The notes: generated from the letters alone by a model not told the origin. A DNA stretch of 64,000 bases from Tolypeutes matacus (GCA_026826555.1 JAKSZT010054396.1:12265009-12329008), one strand, 5' to 3'; numbered from the stretch's first letter, positions 21,553-34,129 are shown. A program made the numbers and translations.

Positions 21553-24500
21553 ATGGAGGAAATAAATAGTGCATTTTCAGTAATATCATTGAATGTGAAT
21601 GGATTAAATTCCCCAATCAAAAGATACAGGCTGACAGAATGGGTAAAAAAACATGAGCCATCCATATGCTGCTTACAAGAAACTCACCTCAGACCCAAGG
21701 ATACAAGCCGGCTGAAAGTAAAAGGTTGGAAAAAGATACTCCACGCGAATAGTAAACAGAAAAGAGCAGGAGTAGCTATACTAATATCAGACAAAACAGG
21801 CTTCAAATGCAAAAAAGTGATAAGAGATGTGGAAGGCCATTATATATTAATAAAAGGGACAATCCTCCAGGAAGATATAACAGTCCTAAATATCTATGCA
21901 CCTAACCAGGGTGCCCCAAAATACATGAGACAAACTCTGGCAAAACTGAAGGGAGAAATAGACATTTCTACAATAATCGTTGGGGACTTCAACACACCTC
22001 TCACATCATTAGATAGAACAACTAGGCAGAAGATCAACAAGGAAACAGAGAACTTGAACAATATAATAAACAAGTTAGACCTAAGAGACATATACAGAAC
22101 ACTGCATCCAAACTCAGCGGATTATACATTCTTCTCAAGTGCCCATGGTTCTTTCTCCAGGATAGACCACATGTTAGGTCACAATACAGCTCTCAATAAA
22201 TATAAAAAGATTGAAATTATACAAAGCACCTTCTCAGATCATAATGGAATGAAACTAGAAATCAATAACAGACAGGAAAAAAATAAGTTTGCAAATGTGT
22301 GGAGACTAAACAACACACTCCTAAATATTCAGTGGGTCAAAGAAGAAATTGCAAGTGAAATCAGTAAATATATTGAGACAAATGAAAATGAGAACACAAC
22401 ATATCAAAACTTATGGGATACAGCAAAGGCAGTCTTGAGAGGGAAATTTATAGCCCTAAATGCCTATATTAAGAAACAAGAAAGAGCTAAACTCAAAGAT
22501 TTAACTGAACAATTTGAGAAACTAGAGAAAGAACAGCAAACCAATCCCAAAGCAAAAAGAAGGAAAGAAATAATAAAGATTAGAGCGGAAATAAATGAAA
22601 ATGAGAACAGAAAAGCAATAGAGAAAATCAACAAAACCAAAAGCTGGTTCTTTGAGAAGATCAATAAAATTGACAAACCCCTCGCTAGACTAACAAAGAA
22701 AAAAGAGAGAAGATGCAAATAAATACAATCAGAAATGAAAGGGGGGAAATTACAAATGACCTCACAGAAATAAAAAGAATCATAAGAGGATATTATGAGA
22801 AACTATATGCCAACAAACTAGACAACCTGGATGAAATGGACAAATTTCTAGAAACTCATAACCAACCTACACTGACACAACAAGAAATACAAGAACTTAA
22901 CAAACCAATCACAATTAAGGAGATTGAATCCGTCATCAAAAATCTCCCAGCAAAGAAAAGTCCAGGACCAGATGGCTTCACAGGTGAATTCTACCAAGCA
23001 TTTCTAAAAGAATTAACACCAATCCTGTTTAAACTCTTCCAAAAAATTGAAGAAGAGGGAAAATTACCCAACACATTTTATGAAGCCAGCATCACCCTAA
23101 TACCAAAGCCAGATAAAGATTCCACAAGAAAAGAAAATTACAGACCAATCTCTCTCATGAACATAGATGCAAAAATTCTCAACAAAATACTTGCAAATCG
23201 AATCCAACAGCATATCAAAAGACTTATACATCATGACCAAGTGGGATTTATTCCTGGCATGCAAGGCTGGTTCAACATAAGAAAATCAATCAATGTAATA
23301 CACCACATTAACAAATTGAAGGAATAAAACCACATGATCATCTCAATAGATGCAGAAAAGGCATTTGACAAAATCCAACATCCTTTTTTGATAAAAATAT
23401 TTCAAAAGATAGGAATAAAAGGAAAATTCCTCAATATGATAAAAGGCATATATGAAAAACCCACAGCCAACATCATACTCAATGGGGAAAGGTTGAAAGC
23501 TTTCCCCCTAAGATCAGGAACAAGACAAGGATGCCCACTGTCACCATTGTTATTCAACATTGTACTAGAAGTTCTAGCGAGGACAATTAGACAAGACAGA
23601 AAAATTAAAGGCATCCAAATAGGAAAAGAGGAAGTAAAACTCTCACTGTTTGTGGATGACATGATCCTGTATTTAGAAAATCCTAAAGTATCCACAACAA
23701 AGCTACTTGAACTAATAAATGAATTCAGCAAAGTGGCAGGATACAAGATCAACACGCAAAAATCAGTAATGTTTTTGTACACTAGTACTGAACAATCTGA
23801 GGAGGAAATCAGGAGGAAAATTCCGTTTTCAATAGCAACAAAAAGACTCAAATACTTAGGAGTTAATTTAACCAAGGAAGTACAGGACCTATATGCAGAA
23901 AACTACAAAACAATGCTAAAAGAAATTTTAAAAGACCTAAACAAATGGAAAGACCTTCCATGTTCATGGATTGGAAGAATAAATATCGTGAAGATGTCAA
24001 TCTTGCCCAAACTGATTTATAGATTCAATGCAATACCAATCAAAATCCCAACAGCTTACTTTACAGAATTAGAGAAGGCAATTACCAAATTCATCTGGAA
24101 GGGTAAGTACACCCGAATAGCCAAAAGTATTCTAAAAAAGAAGAGCAATGTGGGAGGAATTTCACTGCCTGACCTTGAAACATATTGCAATGCTGTAGGG
24201 TCAAAACAGCATGTACTGGCATAAAGATAAACACATCAATCAGTAGAACAGAACTGAGAACCCAGAAATAAACCTGCACCTATACAGTCAACTGGTTTTT
24301 AACAAACCTACCAAGTCCATGCTAATGGGAAAAAACAGACTCTTCAACAAATGGTGTTAGGAAAACTGGATATCTATAACCAAAAGAATGAAAGAGGACC
24401 CCTATCTCACCCCCTATACAAGAATCAACTCAAAATGGATCAAAGATCTAAATATAAAAGCCAGGACCATAAAACTACTAGAAGAAAATGTAGAGAAACA

Positions 24501-25480
24501 TCTTCAAGACCTTGTAGTGGGTGGTGGTTTCTTGGACTTCACACCCAAAGTATGTGCAACAAAAGAAAAAGTAGATAAATGGGACCTCCTCAAAATTCAA
24601 CACTTTTGCACCTCAAAGGACTTTGTCAGAAGGGTGAAAAGGCAGCCAACTCAATGGGAAAAAATATTTGGAAATCACATATCTGATAAGGGTTTAATAT
24701 CCAGGACATATAAAGAGATGTTACAACTCAACAATAAAAAGAGGGGGTCGGATGTGGCTCAACTGGTTGGGCGTCCGTCTCCCATATGGAGGGACCCGGG
24801 TTCGATCCCCAGGACCTCCCGGTAAAAAAAAAAAAAAAAAAAACAATAAAAAGACAAATGACCCAATTAAAAAATGGGCCAAAGACTTGAATAGACATTT
24901 CTCCAAAGAAGAAATACAAATGGCAAAAAAACACATGAAGAAATGCTCAACATCACTCATGATTACGGAAATGCAAATCAAAACTACAATGAGATATCAT
25001 TTCACACCTATCAGAATGGCCACTATTAAAAAGACAGAGAACTACAAGTGTTGGAGAGGATGTGGAGAGATAGGAACACTTCTTCACTGTTGGTGGGAAT
25101 GCAGGATGGTACAACCACTATGGAGGACTGTTTGGCAGTTCCTAAAGAAGTTGAATATAGACTTGCCACGTGACCCTACAATACCACTACTGGGTATATA
25201 CCCAGAAGAACTGAGAACAGTGACACAAACAGACATCTGCACACCGATGTTCATAGCCACATTATTCACCATTGCCAAAAGTTGGAAACAACCCAGGTGT
25301 CCATCAACAGATGAATGGATAAACAAACTGTGGTCTATTCACACGATGGACTATTATGCAGCTGTAAGAAGAAATGAAGTCATAAAGCATATGGCAACAT
25401 GGATGAATCTGGAGGACATTATGTTGAGTGAAGCAAGCCAGACACAAAAGGACAAATACTGTATGAATGCATTACTATGA
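21553..25480 (+). pseudogene. L1-B ORF2 (endonuclease and reverse transcriptase), broken
   Basis: The endonuclease and linker frame is open from 21553 to 22722 (389 codons), longer than in L1-A. It carries the [20 protein letters not shown] and SDHNG blocks. The frame then shifts by one base near 22705, in the A-rich AAAGAAAAAAGAGAG stretch. The RT frame continues from 22713 to a TAA at 23325-23327, resumes at 23334-24224 with [14 protein letters not shown] and FVDDM, and breaks again near 24222. The C-terminal zinc-knuckle-like part ([18 protein letters not shown], at about 25045-25100) follows after a SINE. The shift and TAA match those of L1-A exactly. Confidence 0.93.
24743..24842 (+). 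mobile_element. DAS-type tRNA SINE, short form, inside L1-B
   Basis: Head GGGGGTCGGATGTGGCTCAA, B box GGTTCGATCCCC, CCTCCCGGT and a poly(A) tail. The 12-bp duplication ACAATAAAAAGA is at 24731-24742 and 24843-24854. Its insertion postdates L1-B. Confidence 0.95.
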
Positions 25481-26165
25481 ACCAAATATATTGTGTAATA
25501 TATTGTTTGATTCACACACACGCACACACACACAAAAAAAATAAATAAAAATTTACATGTATCCATTACATTTAATTGAGAAATGTATATATTTATTCAT
25601 CTGTGTTTACTTTTTAGTTTTTAATTGCTTGTGTTTTCAATTATTAAATGTACAAAATAAAGTTAAAAAAAAAAAATACGGGGCACCGGTATAAAGCAAA
25701 AAAAAAAAAAGAACTTACTAAATTATCTTAGTTTTAATAGTCTATTTGTTGATTCTGATTTTCAAGGCAAATGAAAATATTATCTTCACATAAAGATAGT
25801 TTTATCTCTTCTAATCCTGATATCTCCTATTTTTTTTTCTCTTTCTTTATGGCTTTGTCTAAAACTTCCATTATTATATATTAAATGCTAGCAGCAGTAG
25901 TTGAGTTCCTTATCTTGTTCCAGATCTTAAAATTAAAGCATCTAAAGTTTCTTCATTAAGTATAATGTTTGCTATATATCGTCTACAAAGTTCAGCAATT
26001 TTCTCCTGTTTCTAGTTTGCTGAGTTATTGTTTAATCCTAAATAAGTGATCAACTTTATCAAATGCTTTTTCTTCATCAGTTGAGATAATCATGTGATAT
26101 TTGACTTTTATTAATGGGGTGTTTTCTGATTTTAAACCAATCTAGAATTCCTGGAATAATCCCTT

Positions 26166-26947
26166 TTTTTTTTCTTTTACTTTATTTTGTACATTTAATA
26201 ATTGAAAATATAAACAATTAAAAACTAAAAAGTAAACACAGATGAATATATACATTTCTCAATTAAATGTAATGGATACATATAATTTTTTTTTAATCAA
26301 ACAATATGTTACACAATATATTTGGTTCATAGTAACACATTCATACAGTATTTGTCCTTTTGTGTCTGGCTTTCTTCACTCAACAGAATGTCCTCCAGGT
26401 TCATCTGTGTTGTCATATGCTTTACGACTTCATTTCTTCTTACAGCTGCATAATATTCCATCGTGTGAATAGACCACAGTTTGTTTATCCATTCATCTGT
26501 TGATGGACACCTGGGTTGTTTCCAACTTTTGGCAATGGTGAATAATGTGGCTATGAACATCGGTGTGCAGATGTCTGTTTGTGTCACTGCTCTCAGTTCT
26601 TCTGGGTATATACCCAGTAGTGGTATTGTAGGGTCACATGGCAAGTCTAAATTCAACTTCTTTAGGAACTGCCAAACAGTCCTCCATAGTGGTTGTACCA
26701 TCCTGCATTCCCACCAACAGTGAAGAAGTGTTCCTATCTCTCCACATCCTCTCCAACACTTGTAGTTCTCTGTCTTTTTAATAGTGGCCATTCTGATAGG
26801 TGTGAAATGATATCTCATTGTAGTTTTGATTTGCATTTCCGTAATCATGAGTGATGTTGAGCATTTCTTCATGTGTTTTTTTGCCATTTGTATTTCTTCT
26901 TTGGAGAAATGTCTATTCAAGTCTTTGGCCCATTTTTTAATTGGGTT
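26166..26947 (-). mobile_element. 5'-truncated LINE-1 copy L1-C
   Basis: About 780 bp of L1 3' end in antisense orientation, closely similar to the L1-B 3' end (ORF2 C-terminus, open as 213 codons on the minus strand, plus 3' UTR). Flanked by GAATAATCCCTT at 26154-26165 and 26948-26959. Confidence 0.93.
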
Positions 26948-27300
26948 GAATAATCCCTTCTTGATCATAATGTTTTATTTTTTAAAAGCCTAAGTTAGCT
27001 GATATTTTATTTAAGGTGTTTATGTCTACATTCTTAGGTGAAATTAACCTATTCTTCTCATTTTTTGTATTGTCAAATCAAGATTACATTGGTTTCATAA
27101 AATGATCTGGGCAGTTTTTACTCTTTTTTAATGTTCTGGAACAACTTATATACATAGAAATGAACTGTTCCTTAAAAGTGGTAGAACTCCAGAAGTTCAT
27201 AACTTTTCAGTATCAACTTCAATCCCATGGTTTTCTACTATTTACTGCGTTTTGAAAGATTTGGCTTAGCTTATTAAATGTACAACTTTTTCTTCCCCCA

Positions 27301-27371
27301 GGCAAAAGTCACCTGAGTGGCAAAAGTCACCTGAGTGGCGAAAGTCACCTGAGTGGCAAACGTCACCCAGG
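27301..27371 (+). repeat. Tandem repeat, 4 x 18 bp
   Basis: Unit CAAAAGTCACCTGAGTGG: two identical copies, a third with A to G, and a fourth degenerate copy. Confidence 0.9.
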
Positions 27372-27439
27372 CCTGCAGGATGGGGCCACCACCAATTCAA
27401 GGTCTTCCCCCCCAAGCAGGCTGTCAGGGCCCTCCTCCA

Positions 27440-27863
27440 GTGTCTTAGTGTCCTAGAGCTGCCATAACAGAGTACCACACAAACCGGATGGCTCAGAACA
27501 AGACATTTACTATCTCCCAGTTCTGGAGGCTCAAAGTCCGTAAACACATGGTTGGCAGGGCGTCTGTGGGGAATAATCTGTCCCATGCTTCCTGGCTTCT
27601 GGCAGTGGCTTGCAAGCAATCCATGGCATTCTCTGCCTCAGTTGTCACATTACTTTCTCCGCTCCATCTCTTTCTCACACTCTCTCTCCCTCCCTCCAAT
27701 TTCCTCTTCTTATGAGGTTGGATTAGGAGTCGACCCTAATCCAGTTTGGCCTCCTTAACTAATCACTTCTTCAAAGACCCTCTTTCCAAATCAGGTCACA
27801 TTCACAGGACTAGGGTTTAGGACTTGAACATGTTTCCTTTAGGGAAACAATTCTACCCATAAC
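27440..27863 (-). repeat. MLT1-type MaLR LTR
   Basis: The + strand shows TGCCATAACAGAGTACCACA and AGTTCTGGAGGCTCAAAGTC near the left end, and GGGAAACAATTCTACCCATAACA at the right end. This is the reverse complement of an MLT1/MST-like LTR, which begins TGTTATGG. No internal region. Confidence 0.7.
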
Positions 27864-28239
27864 ATCGAATCCCCTCTCCTCAAATCCCCTCCTTAGTACT
27901 CACCTTTTTCCTTTGACCCAGCCTCCTACTTTATTGAGAAATGGGGTCCCTAAAGGTTAGCTCTCCTGGGATTCTCACCTTCTTCTTTCCAATTACTGTA
28001 TATCACACCTAATCACACCGCTTTCCACCAGTCTCAGAAAATGAGGTATCTTTTCTTAAATTCCTGTAAATGTGCTCTGAAATCTCCCCCCAACCCCCAC
28101 CCCTTCTCTCAGGGACCTCACTCCATCTGTCACCCCCCTCTCTCCTGAAATTTAAACTCTCTTTCTCTGCGGGCTCCTTCTCCTCAGTCCAGCAATATAC
28201 TCAAATATCACCCATCCTAAAAAATCCCCCCCTTTGTGT

Positions 28240-28690
28240 GCTGTGGGACAGGCATTCGCACACACTGCAGGTGGGAGTGTAAATTGGCAAGATTTTTCTG
28301 GGAAGCCATTTGGTAACTTGAATCAAAAGCCTGAAAAATATTTGTGCCCTTTGTCCTAGTAATCCTACCTCTAGAAATCCATCTAAGGAAGTAATCAGAA
28401 AGGCTGACAAGGATAGATGTTTAAAGATGTTAATCCCGCTGTTATTTTAACGGCAAAAATTGGAAACAATCTAAAAGTTCAATGATAGGGGATAGGTTAA
28501 ATAAATTGTAGTCAGATTTAATGAAATATTGTGCAACCATTAATAGTATAGTTTTAAAAGAATATCGACATGGGAAACTCTTCATGAAGAAAGTTATAAG
28601 TGAAAACAGCAGCATATAAACTATATATACAGTATGATACTAATTTTGTTATATATAAAAATAGCTAACACTTCTGGAATGTTAGCTATT
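28240..28690 (+). repeat. Old LINE-1 3'-end fragment
   Basis: GCAGGTGGGAGTGTAAATTG, CTAGTAATCCTACCTCTAGA, AATTGGAAACAATCTAAA and GAAATATTGTGCAACCATTA match, in order, the ORF2 end and 3' region of old L1 families. Confidence 0.75.
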
Positions 28691-29234
28691 ACATACATTC
28701 TCTCATTCAATCCTCACAACATTCCTGTACAGTTAATACTGTTATAACTCACATTTTATAGAGAAAGAAGCCAACTAGAATGAAAAACATCAATATCTGG
28801 GAGAAGGGGGGTGCATTACTGATGATTTTTATTTTCTTCATTCTCTTCTGTACTTTCCAATTCTTCAACAAGGATGTATTACTTTTTGTCAAACAGAAAT
28901 ACTGAATCGTTATTCCTCTTTCTAGTTTATATATGCTAGTAATGAATGATTTGAACAATACAGAGAAAATGAAACTCCTCTTCCCACCACTGCAATTCCA
29001 ACCCCTAGAGAGAGCCACTGTTAAGCGTTTGGCTTTTATATTTGCTTTAAAAACGTGTACGTAGACACTTTACAAATCAAATGGCATTACCTTTCCACAT
29101 GAATCCATAAAACTCAACAATTTGAGTCCTTCCGTGTCTCCTTCGGGTGGGTGGTAAGGGGGTCGCTGCCCTGAGGGAAGAGGATGCCCAGTCCAATGGC
29201 CCTTTCCGCCAGAACGGCCCAGGATTCGTTTATT

Positions 29235-29740
29235 TATTTTTTTTTTTTTCAGAGAAATTGTAGGTTTAAACAATTAGAAAAACATCATGCAGGAAGTACA
29301 GAGTTCCATATCCGCGCCTCCACCACACACACTCTGTTTTCTATTAATAACATTTTGCATTAGTGTGGTACCTTTGTTGCAATTCATGAAACAATATTAT
29401 TATAATTATGCTATTAACTTTAGCGCAGTGTTTACACTGTGTTGTACAGTTGGGGGGGTACCTTATATACAACCTAAAATATCTCTTTATTCCTCATCGC
29501 CACCCCTTTCCGAGTTTAGTTATGCCACACGGTGTACCATCCACCTCTGATTGTGCAGTGTCGTTCAGATGGCTTCGGGTTTGGGGTCAGAAGAACCGAG
29601 TCCCTGTCCTAATTCTATAATTCACTAGTTGTGCCAACATGGGCTAATCACTTTTTCTCTCTTGGAGCCTGTTTCTCCATTTTTCAGAAGGGGTAAAAGT
29701 TCCTGCCTTGCTCACTTTAGGGAAACATTGTAGTGCTCCA
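29235..29740. repeat. Old antisense L1 3' UTR, then MIR
   Basis: 29235-29530 resembles an old L1 3' UTR read antisense (GAGAAATTGTAGGTTTAAAC, CATTAGTGTGGTACCTTTGT). 29560-29740 is a + strand MIR (TTCTCCATTTTTCAGAAGGG region). Confidence 0.6.
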
Positions 29741-30360
29741 AGGTGCTAATGATGGGTGTGACTCCTTTCTCCCCCAGCTCCTCCCCCCCTCCCCCGCCCC
29801 ACCTCCCAGTTCCTCGGCTGCCCCAGGAATCCCTCAAACTGCCTCAAGTAGAGAACAGGGGCCAGATGGGGAAAGGGGCCCTATCGTTGGACAAGCTCTA
29901 GAGGCCCAGACGCTCAAGACTGATCTTTGAACCCCTTCTCGCCCTTTCAAAAGCCTCCTCCTGGAGGAGGAGGCGGACTCAGTGGGTACGGGAGCAAGGG
30001 GGAGATGCCTTGAATGCAGCGGAGGAAGAAGGGGAAGGAGCTGGTGGGAGCTGGATCGCTGAAAAAACGCAGCGCGCCGCCCTTGTCCAACATGCACTTC
30101 AAAAGCTTTGCCGGAACAAGCCAGTGCAGAGGCGGAAGCCCTCCTCCGTGGAGCCGCCGCCCTCTGGTGGCGGCGTGCAAAGTTACAGCCTCTGGCTCGG
30201 CCCTGTCCCTTCGCGCAGGGGTTTGGAGACCAAGCTGCCGCCGCCTGCAGGAAGGCGCCGCACACACTCTCCTCTCTAGGCTCCCTTTGAGAGCTCCTAA
30301 TGCAAATCTGAAACGTGCCAGGCATGGGCGAGCCGGGTTGAAACCTGATTGAAGTTTTCG
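29740..30360. promoter_or_regulatory. Orphan CpG-rich island with short overlapping ORFs
   Basis: G+C- and CpG-rich (GCAGCGCGCCGCCCTTGTCC, GGAGCCGCCGCCCTCTGGTG). Open frames exist on both strands (up to 112 codons + and 185 codons -), as expected for G+C-rich DNA without stops, and none shows a recognised domain. It may be a CpG-island promoter of a noncoding transcript. Confidence 0.45.
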
Positions 30361-32410
30361 GCAATCCCTGGCAATAAAGAGCAAGATGCATCGGACAATT
30401 AAGAAGATGATTCTATTCAGGTTCTTGCAATAAGGCGAACATTCATTAAACAGGAAAATCTCAAAGAAAAGGAAGGGAACCCGGAGTATTATAGAGGCAG
30501 GTAAACAAGGGAGTCATCAGTGAGTCTTACAGGAGTCATAAGGAAGGATGGAGATAGGGCTTTTCTCGGAATATGCCAGAGCAGGGTGGTCCTTTGCAGT
30601 TAGTTTGCCGCGACATAAAGGAGTGGGGGCATTTCTTAACCTTCACTGCCTTCCAGGAGCACAGTGCTCAAATAAAAATCCACTTTGTCTTAGTAAATGG
30701 AAATTGTTACCGGATGGCCATTTAAGAGATGAGGAAAGGAGGCAAGATTCCAATCTGTGGACACCAAGAGAGCAAGGAGCCCCCGTCCTGACGTTCACGT
30801 TTCCCTCTGCAACGGATGAGTCCAGCCAGCAGCAGAAACTACCTGCTGTAGTCACGGCTTTCAGGTTGATAGCATGTGTCAGAGAAGCGTTCAGATTATC
30901 CAGATCACCCTAGGAAAAGATGGGAGGAGGGGCTAAGGAGATGTAGTGCAGACCCCTAGTCAAGCCTCAGAGACGGCCAGGCAGGGCTGTTCTAGGATCT
31001 AGCTACTGTATGTCTGTCTCTCCATGTCTGAGGGCACCTGCTCTGTTATCTCTTCCCACCCACCTTCCATTCTCACCCACAATCTCTACTCCTTCATAAC
31101 TTGAAGTGGTCCCTGGCCTCCTGTGGCCATCCCAGCCTCTGCTTCTACTCAGTGTTCCAACCACAGAGCCCACCACTCACTGCAGCTTCCCTCTGGTCCC
31201 TTAAGGGGTGGCTGGCTTGTGTTTTCAAGCCAGACCATGAGTCATTTGGACTGCAGCCAGCCCCTGCCCTGGCTAGGCTTGGGCAGGCAACCCACCCTGG
31301 CCTCTCGGGAGTGCAGGGTGTGATGGGGGCGCTAAATCGTCCATTGCTCATGGGGGCTGGGGGCAGGACAGTTGCCCTTAGAAGTGTCAGGAGCAGCTGC
31401 ATCAAGGTGGTCCAAGGCAAAGCTCTGGGAAGCCAGACTTGAAATGTCATTGTCTCCAAGCATTTAAGCCCACTCAAGAGCCCAGCAATTGTCTGTGGGA
31501 GGATGTTGACTGAAGAGGGTGGTCTGAATTCCAGAGAGAAGAAGAATCCAATGTGACAAGTGGTCCCAGCAGGCTCCAGGAGGCACCGGGAACCTCCCAT
31601 GTGGTAGGCAGGAGCTCAATCACTTGAGCCAATCCACTTCCTTGAGATATTTTTAAAGAAAACCCTAACATGTGTCATGGAATTCCATGCAGGGCATATG
31701 GCTGAACCTCAGAGATGTGTAGATCCAGGGACTTAGACCATTGCTCAGACTTCCCACAGCCTGGTCTACTCCTCTCACTCTTGGCGCCCTGTGCCTGCCA
31801 AGAGCTTCTCTGCCTAGAGCGTCTCTGGTCATTTCTTATACCATTAGGCCTCAGTGAGAGATGATCTAACCCAAGTGCAAACACCCTGGAGAAAGGTGGG
31901 CTGGGATTGTCATAGCTTACGTTAGCCACCCACCCTCAACAATCAGCTGTGCCCAGTGAACAAAATGGTGGATTCTGGTAATGGAGTAAGGTAAGGGGTG
32001 GGGCACTGAGCTTGGGGGACAGCTGTGCTAGAATCGTTGTCCTTACGTGCTTCTCTGGTGTTTCCTTTTTACCCCTCTGCTCAAGACGTTCTTCTGCCCA
32101 GGATGTCCTTACCAAGCCCTCTGCCCCTTCATCAGGCCGACTCTTCCTGTCCTTTAAGACTCAAGTTGGCTGTTACCTCCTCCCGCAAATACCTCCTAAC
32201 CCTCAACCCCAACCATGCTATCCCTCCTGTATGCTCCCAGATTAACCCTCCCAAGCTTGCTTCCATCCTGTCAGCTCATGTCAGCTCATGAGTTACTTGA
32301 AGGCTCAAGCATCTTGTATTCTCAGGACTGGGAAGGAACATGATTGGAAAATTGGTGAAAAGGAGGTCTGGGGAAGAGGTATGTGGATAGACCTTTCTAA
32401 CTGGGCAAAA
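30361..32410. other. Mostly unique intergenic DNA with an L2 trace
   Basis: No gene recognised. 31568-31645 is a diverged minus-strand SINE head. About 32030-32270 has L2-like pyrimidine-rich text on the + strand. Confidence 0.4.
31568..31645 (-). mobile_element. Older DAS-type SINE head fragment
   Basis: Reverse complement of a head: CCAGGAGGCACCGGGAACCT, CCCATGTGGTAGGCAGGAGC, ending GCCAATCCACTTCC. Body and tail absent. Confidence 0.75.
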
Positions 32411-32689
32411 AACATGAACATTTTTTTTGTCCCACATGAATGCTCACCAGAGGGTGACTTCAGCAGAGGGAGATTTCAATGATCAAGTGGATAAGATGAC
32501 CCACTCTGTGGCTAATGCTCAGCCTCTTTCCCCAGCCACTCCTGTCATTGCCCAATGGGCTCATGAACAAAGTGACATGGAGCTAGGGATGGAGGTTATG
32601 CATGCACCCAGCAACATGGACTTCCCCTCACCAAGACTGTCTTGGCCACTGCTGAATGCCCAATCTGCCAGCAGCAGAGACCCACACTC

Positions 32690-33240
32690 AGCCCCTGATA
32701 TGGCACCATTCCTCGAGGTGACCAGCCTGCTACCTGGTGGCAGGTTGACTACATTGGGCCACTTCCACCATGGAAGGGGCAGCGATTTGTTTTAACTGGA
32801 ATAGACACCTACTCTGGATATGGATTTGCATTTCCTGCATGTAATGCTTCTTCCAAAACTACCATCCGTGGACTTACCGAATGTCTTATCTACCGCCACG
32901 GCATTCCACACAGCATTGCTTCTGATCAAGGAACCCATTTCACAGCAAATTATGTGTGGGAATGGGCACATGCTCATGGAATTCACAGGTCTTACCATGT
33001 TCCCCATCACCCTGAAGCAGCTAAATTAATAGAACGGTGGAATGGCCTTTTGAAGACTCAATTATGGCGCCAACTAGGTGGCAATACCTTGCAGGGCTGG
33101 GGCAATGTTCTCCAGGAAGCTGTATATGCTCTAAATCAGCGTCCACTCTATGGTACTGTTTCTGCCATAACCAGGATTCATGGGTCCAGGAATCAAGGGA
33201 TGTAAATGGGAGTGGCAACACTCACTATTACCCCTAGTGA
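32690..33240 (+). pseudogene. ERVL integrase region, broken
   Basis: Broken frames at 32820-33205 and nearby encode integrase-core features: a DTYSGY-like block, an ASDQGTHF-like block with the second catalytic D, and an HPEAAKLIERWNG block with the catalytic E. Retroviral integrase joins viral DNA to the chromosome. At least two frame changes and a stop near 33205 separate the pieces. Confidence 0.85.
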
Positions 33241-33908
33241 CCCACTAGGGAAATTTCTGCTTCCTGTCCCTGTAACCTTAAGCTCTGCTGTTCTACAGGT
33301 TTTAGTCCCAAAAGGAGGAGTCCTGCCACCAGGGAACACAACAATGATGCCATTGAACTGGAAGTTAAGACTGCCACCTACAGGAAACAGCTGTGGCCCA
33401 ACCCCCGCAGCTCAGTGAGCCGAGGTAGCAAGATGACTCAACAAAGGGAGACAAGCAGACACAGAAAAACACACACAAAAAGCAAATGGACACAGCAAGC
33501 ACAAGCAGCAAGGGGGGATAAATAAATAAATAAAAATAAATCTTAAAAAAAGAAAAAAGACTGCCACCTGGCCACTTTGGGCTCCTCTTACCTGTGAATC
33601 AACAGGCAAAGAAGGGAATTACTGTACTGGCTGGGATGATTGATCCTGACTATCAAGGGGAAATAGTACTATCTCTACATAATGGGGGTAAAGAAGAGTT
33701 TGCCTGGAATACAGGAGATCCTCTAGAGCATCTCCTAGTACTGCCATGCCCTGTGATTAAAGTCAATGGAAAATTGCAACAAACCAATCCAAGCAGGACT
33801 AACAATGGCCCAGAATCTTCGGGAATGAAAGTTGGGGTCACCCCACCGGGCAAAGAATCATGGCCAGTTGAGTGCTTGCTGAGGGTAATGGGAACATGGA
33901 ATGGGTAG
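33240..33908 (+). pseudogene. ERVL dUTPase-like region, split by a SINE
   Basis: After integrase, the sequence encodes a dUTPase-like domain. A GKFLLPVPVTL region is followed by VPKGGVLPPGNT, then, beyond a SINE, by GMIDPDYQGEI (motif-3-like, with the conserved D) and a downstream NTGDPLEHLLVLP segment. A dUTPase placed after integrase is a known trait of ERVL-type elements. The SINE at 33380-33556 disrupts the frame. Confidence 0.75.
33380..33556 (+). mobile_element. DAS-type SINE with deleted head, inside ERVL dUTPase
   Basis: Starts ACAGGAAACAGCTGTGGCC, then skips most of the tRNA-like head and continues into the extended body (GTAGCAAGATGACTCAACAA) and an A-rich tail. The 13-bp duplication AAGACTGCCACCT is at 33367-33379 and 33557-33569. 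Confidence 0.9.
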
Positions 33909-34129
33909 TGGAAGAAGGTAGTGATAAATATGAACTTCGACCACGTGACCAGTTATAAAAATGAGGACTGTAATAGCCATGAACTCTTCTTCCTTGTTTT
34001 GTTATGAGTATGATTGTATATGTACACAAAACGAATTTTTCTTCCCCAACCTTTTCCCCTATCATATGAAAAGTTGTATTCATTTCATGTCATAATATTT
34101 AAGGATGTCAAGTTTAAGAGTGAATATTA

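Larger units (their letters stand above)
19390..25707 (+). mobile_element. Full-length young LINE-1 copy L1-B
   Basis: Flanked by the 12-bp duplication AAAGAACTTACT (19378-19389 and 25708-25719, the A run being shared with the tail). It contains a 5' UTR (19390-20503), a broken ORF1 (20504-21370), a broken ORF2 (21553-25480) and a 3' UTR with AATAAA near 25656. It ends in two A runs separated by a 21-nt segment (25677-25697). A short-form SINE is inserted at 24743. At about 6.3 kb including the SINE, it has the usual length of a complete L1. Confidence 0.93.
18640..27230 (-). repeat. Old antisense LINE-1, split by younger L1 insertions
   Basis: Three pieces, 18640-19377, 25720-26153 and 26960-27230, read as an antisense old L1 when joined. 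Examples are the TTGGTCTGTTTTTGTGCCAA region near 18858 and ATCAACTTTATCAAATGCTT near 26050. Two young L1 insertions, L1-B and L1-C, each with its own target duplication, account for the interruptions. Confidence 0.75.

Noticed and set aside
30014..30352. 112-codon ORF in the CpG island
   Set aside because: No recognised domain, several competing frames on both strands, and no splice or conservation evidence available here.
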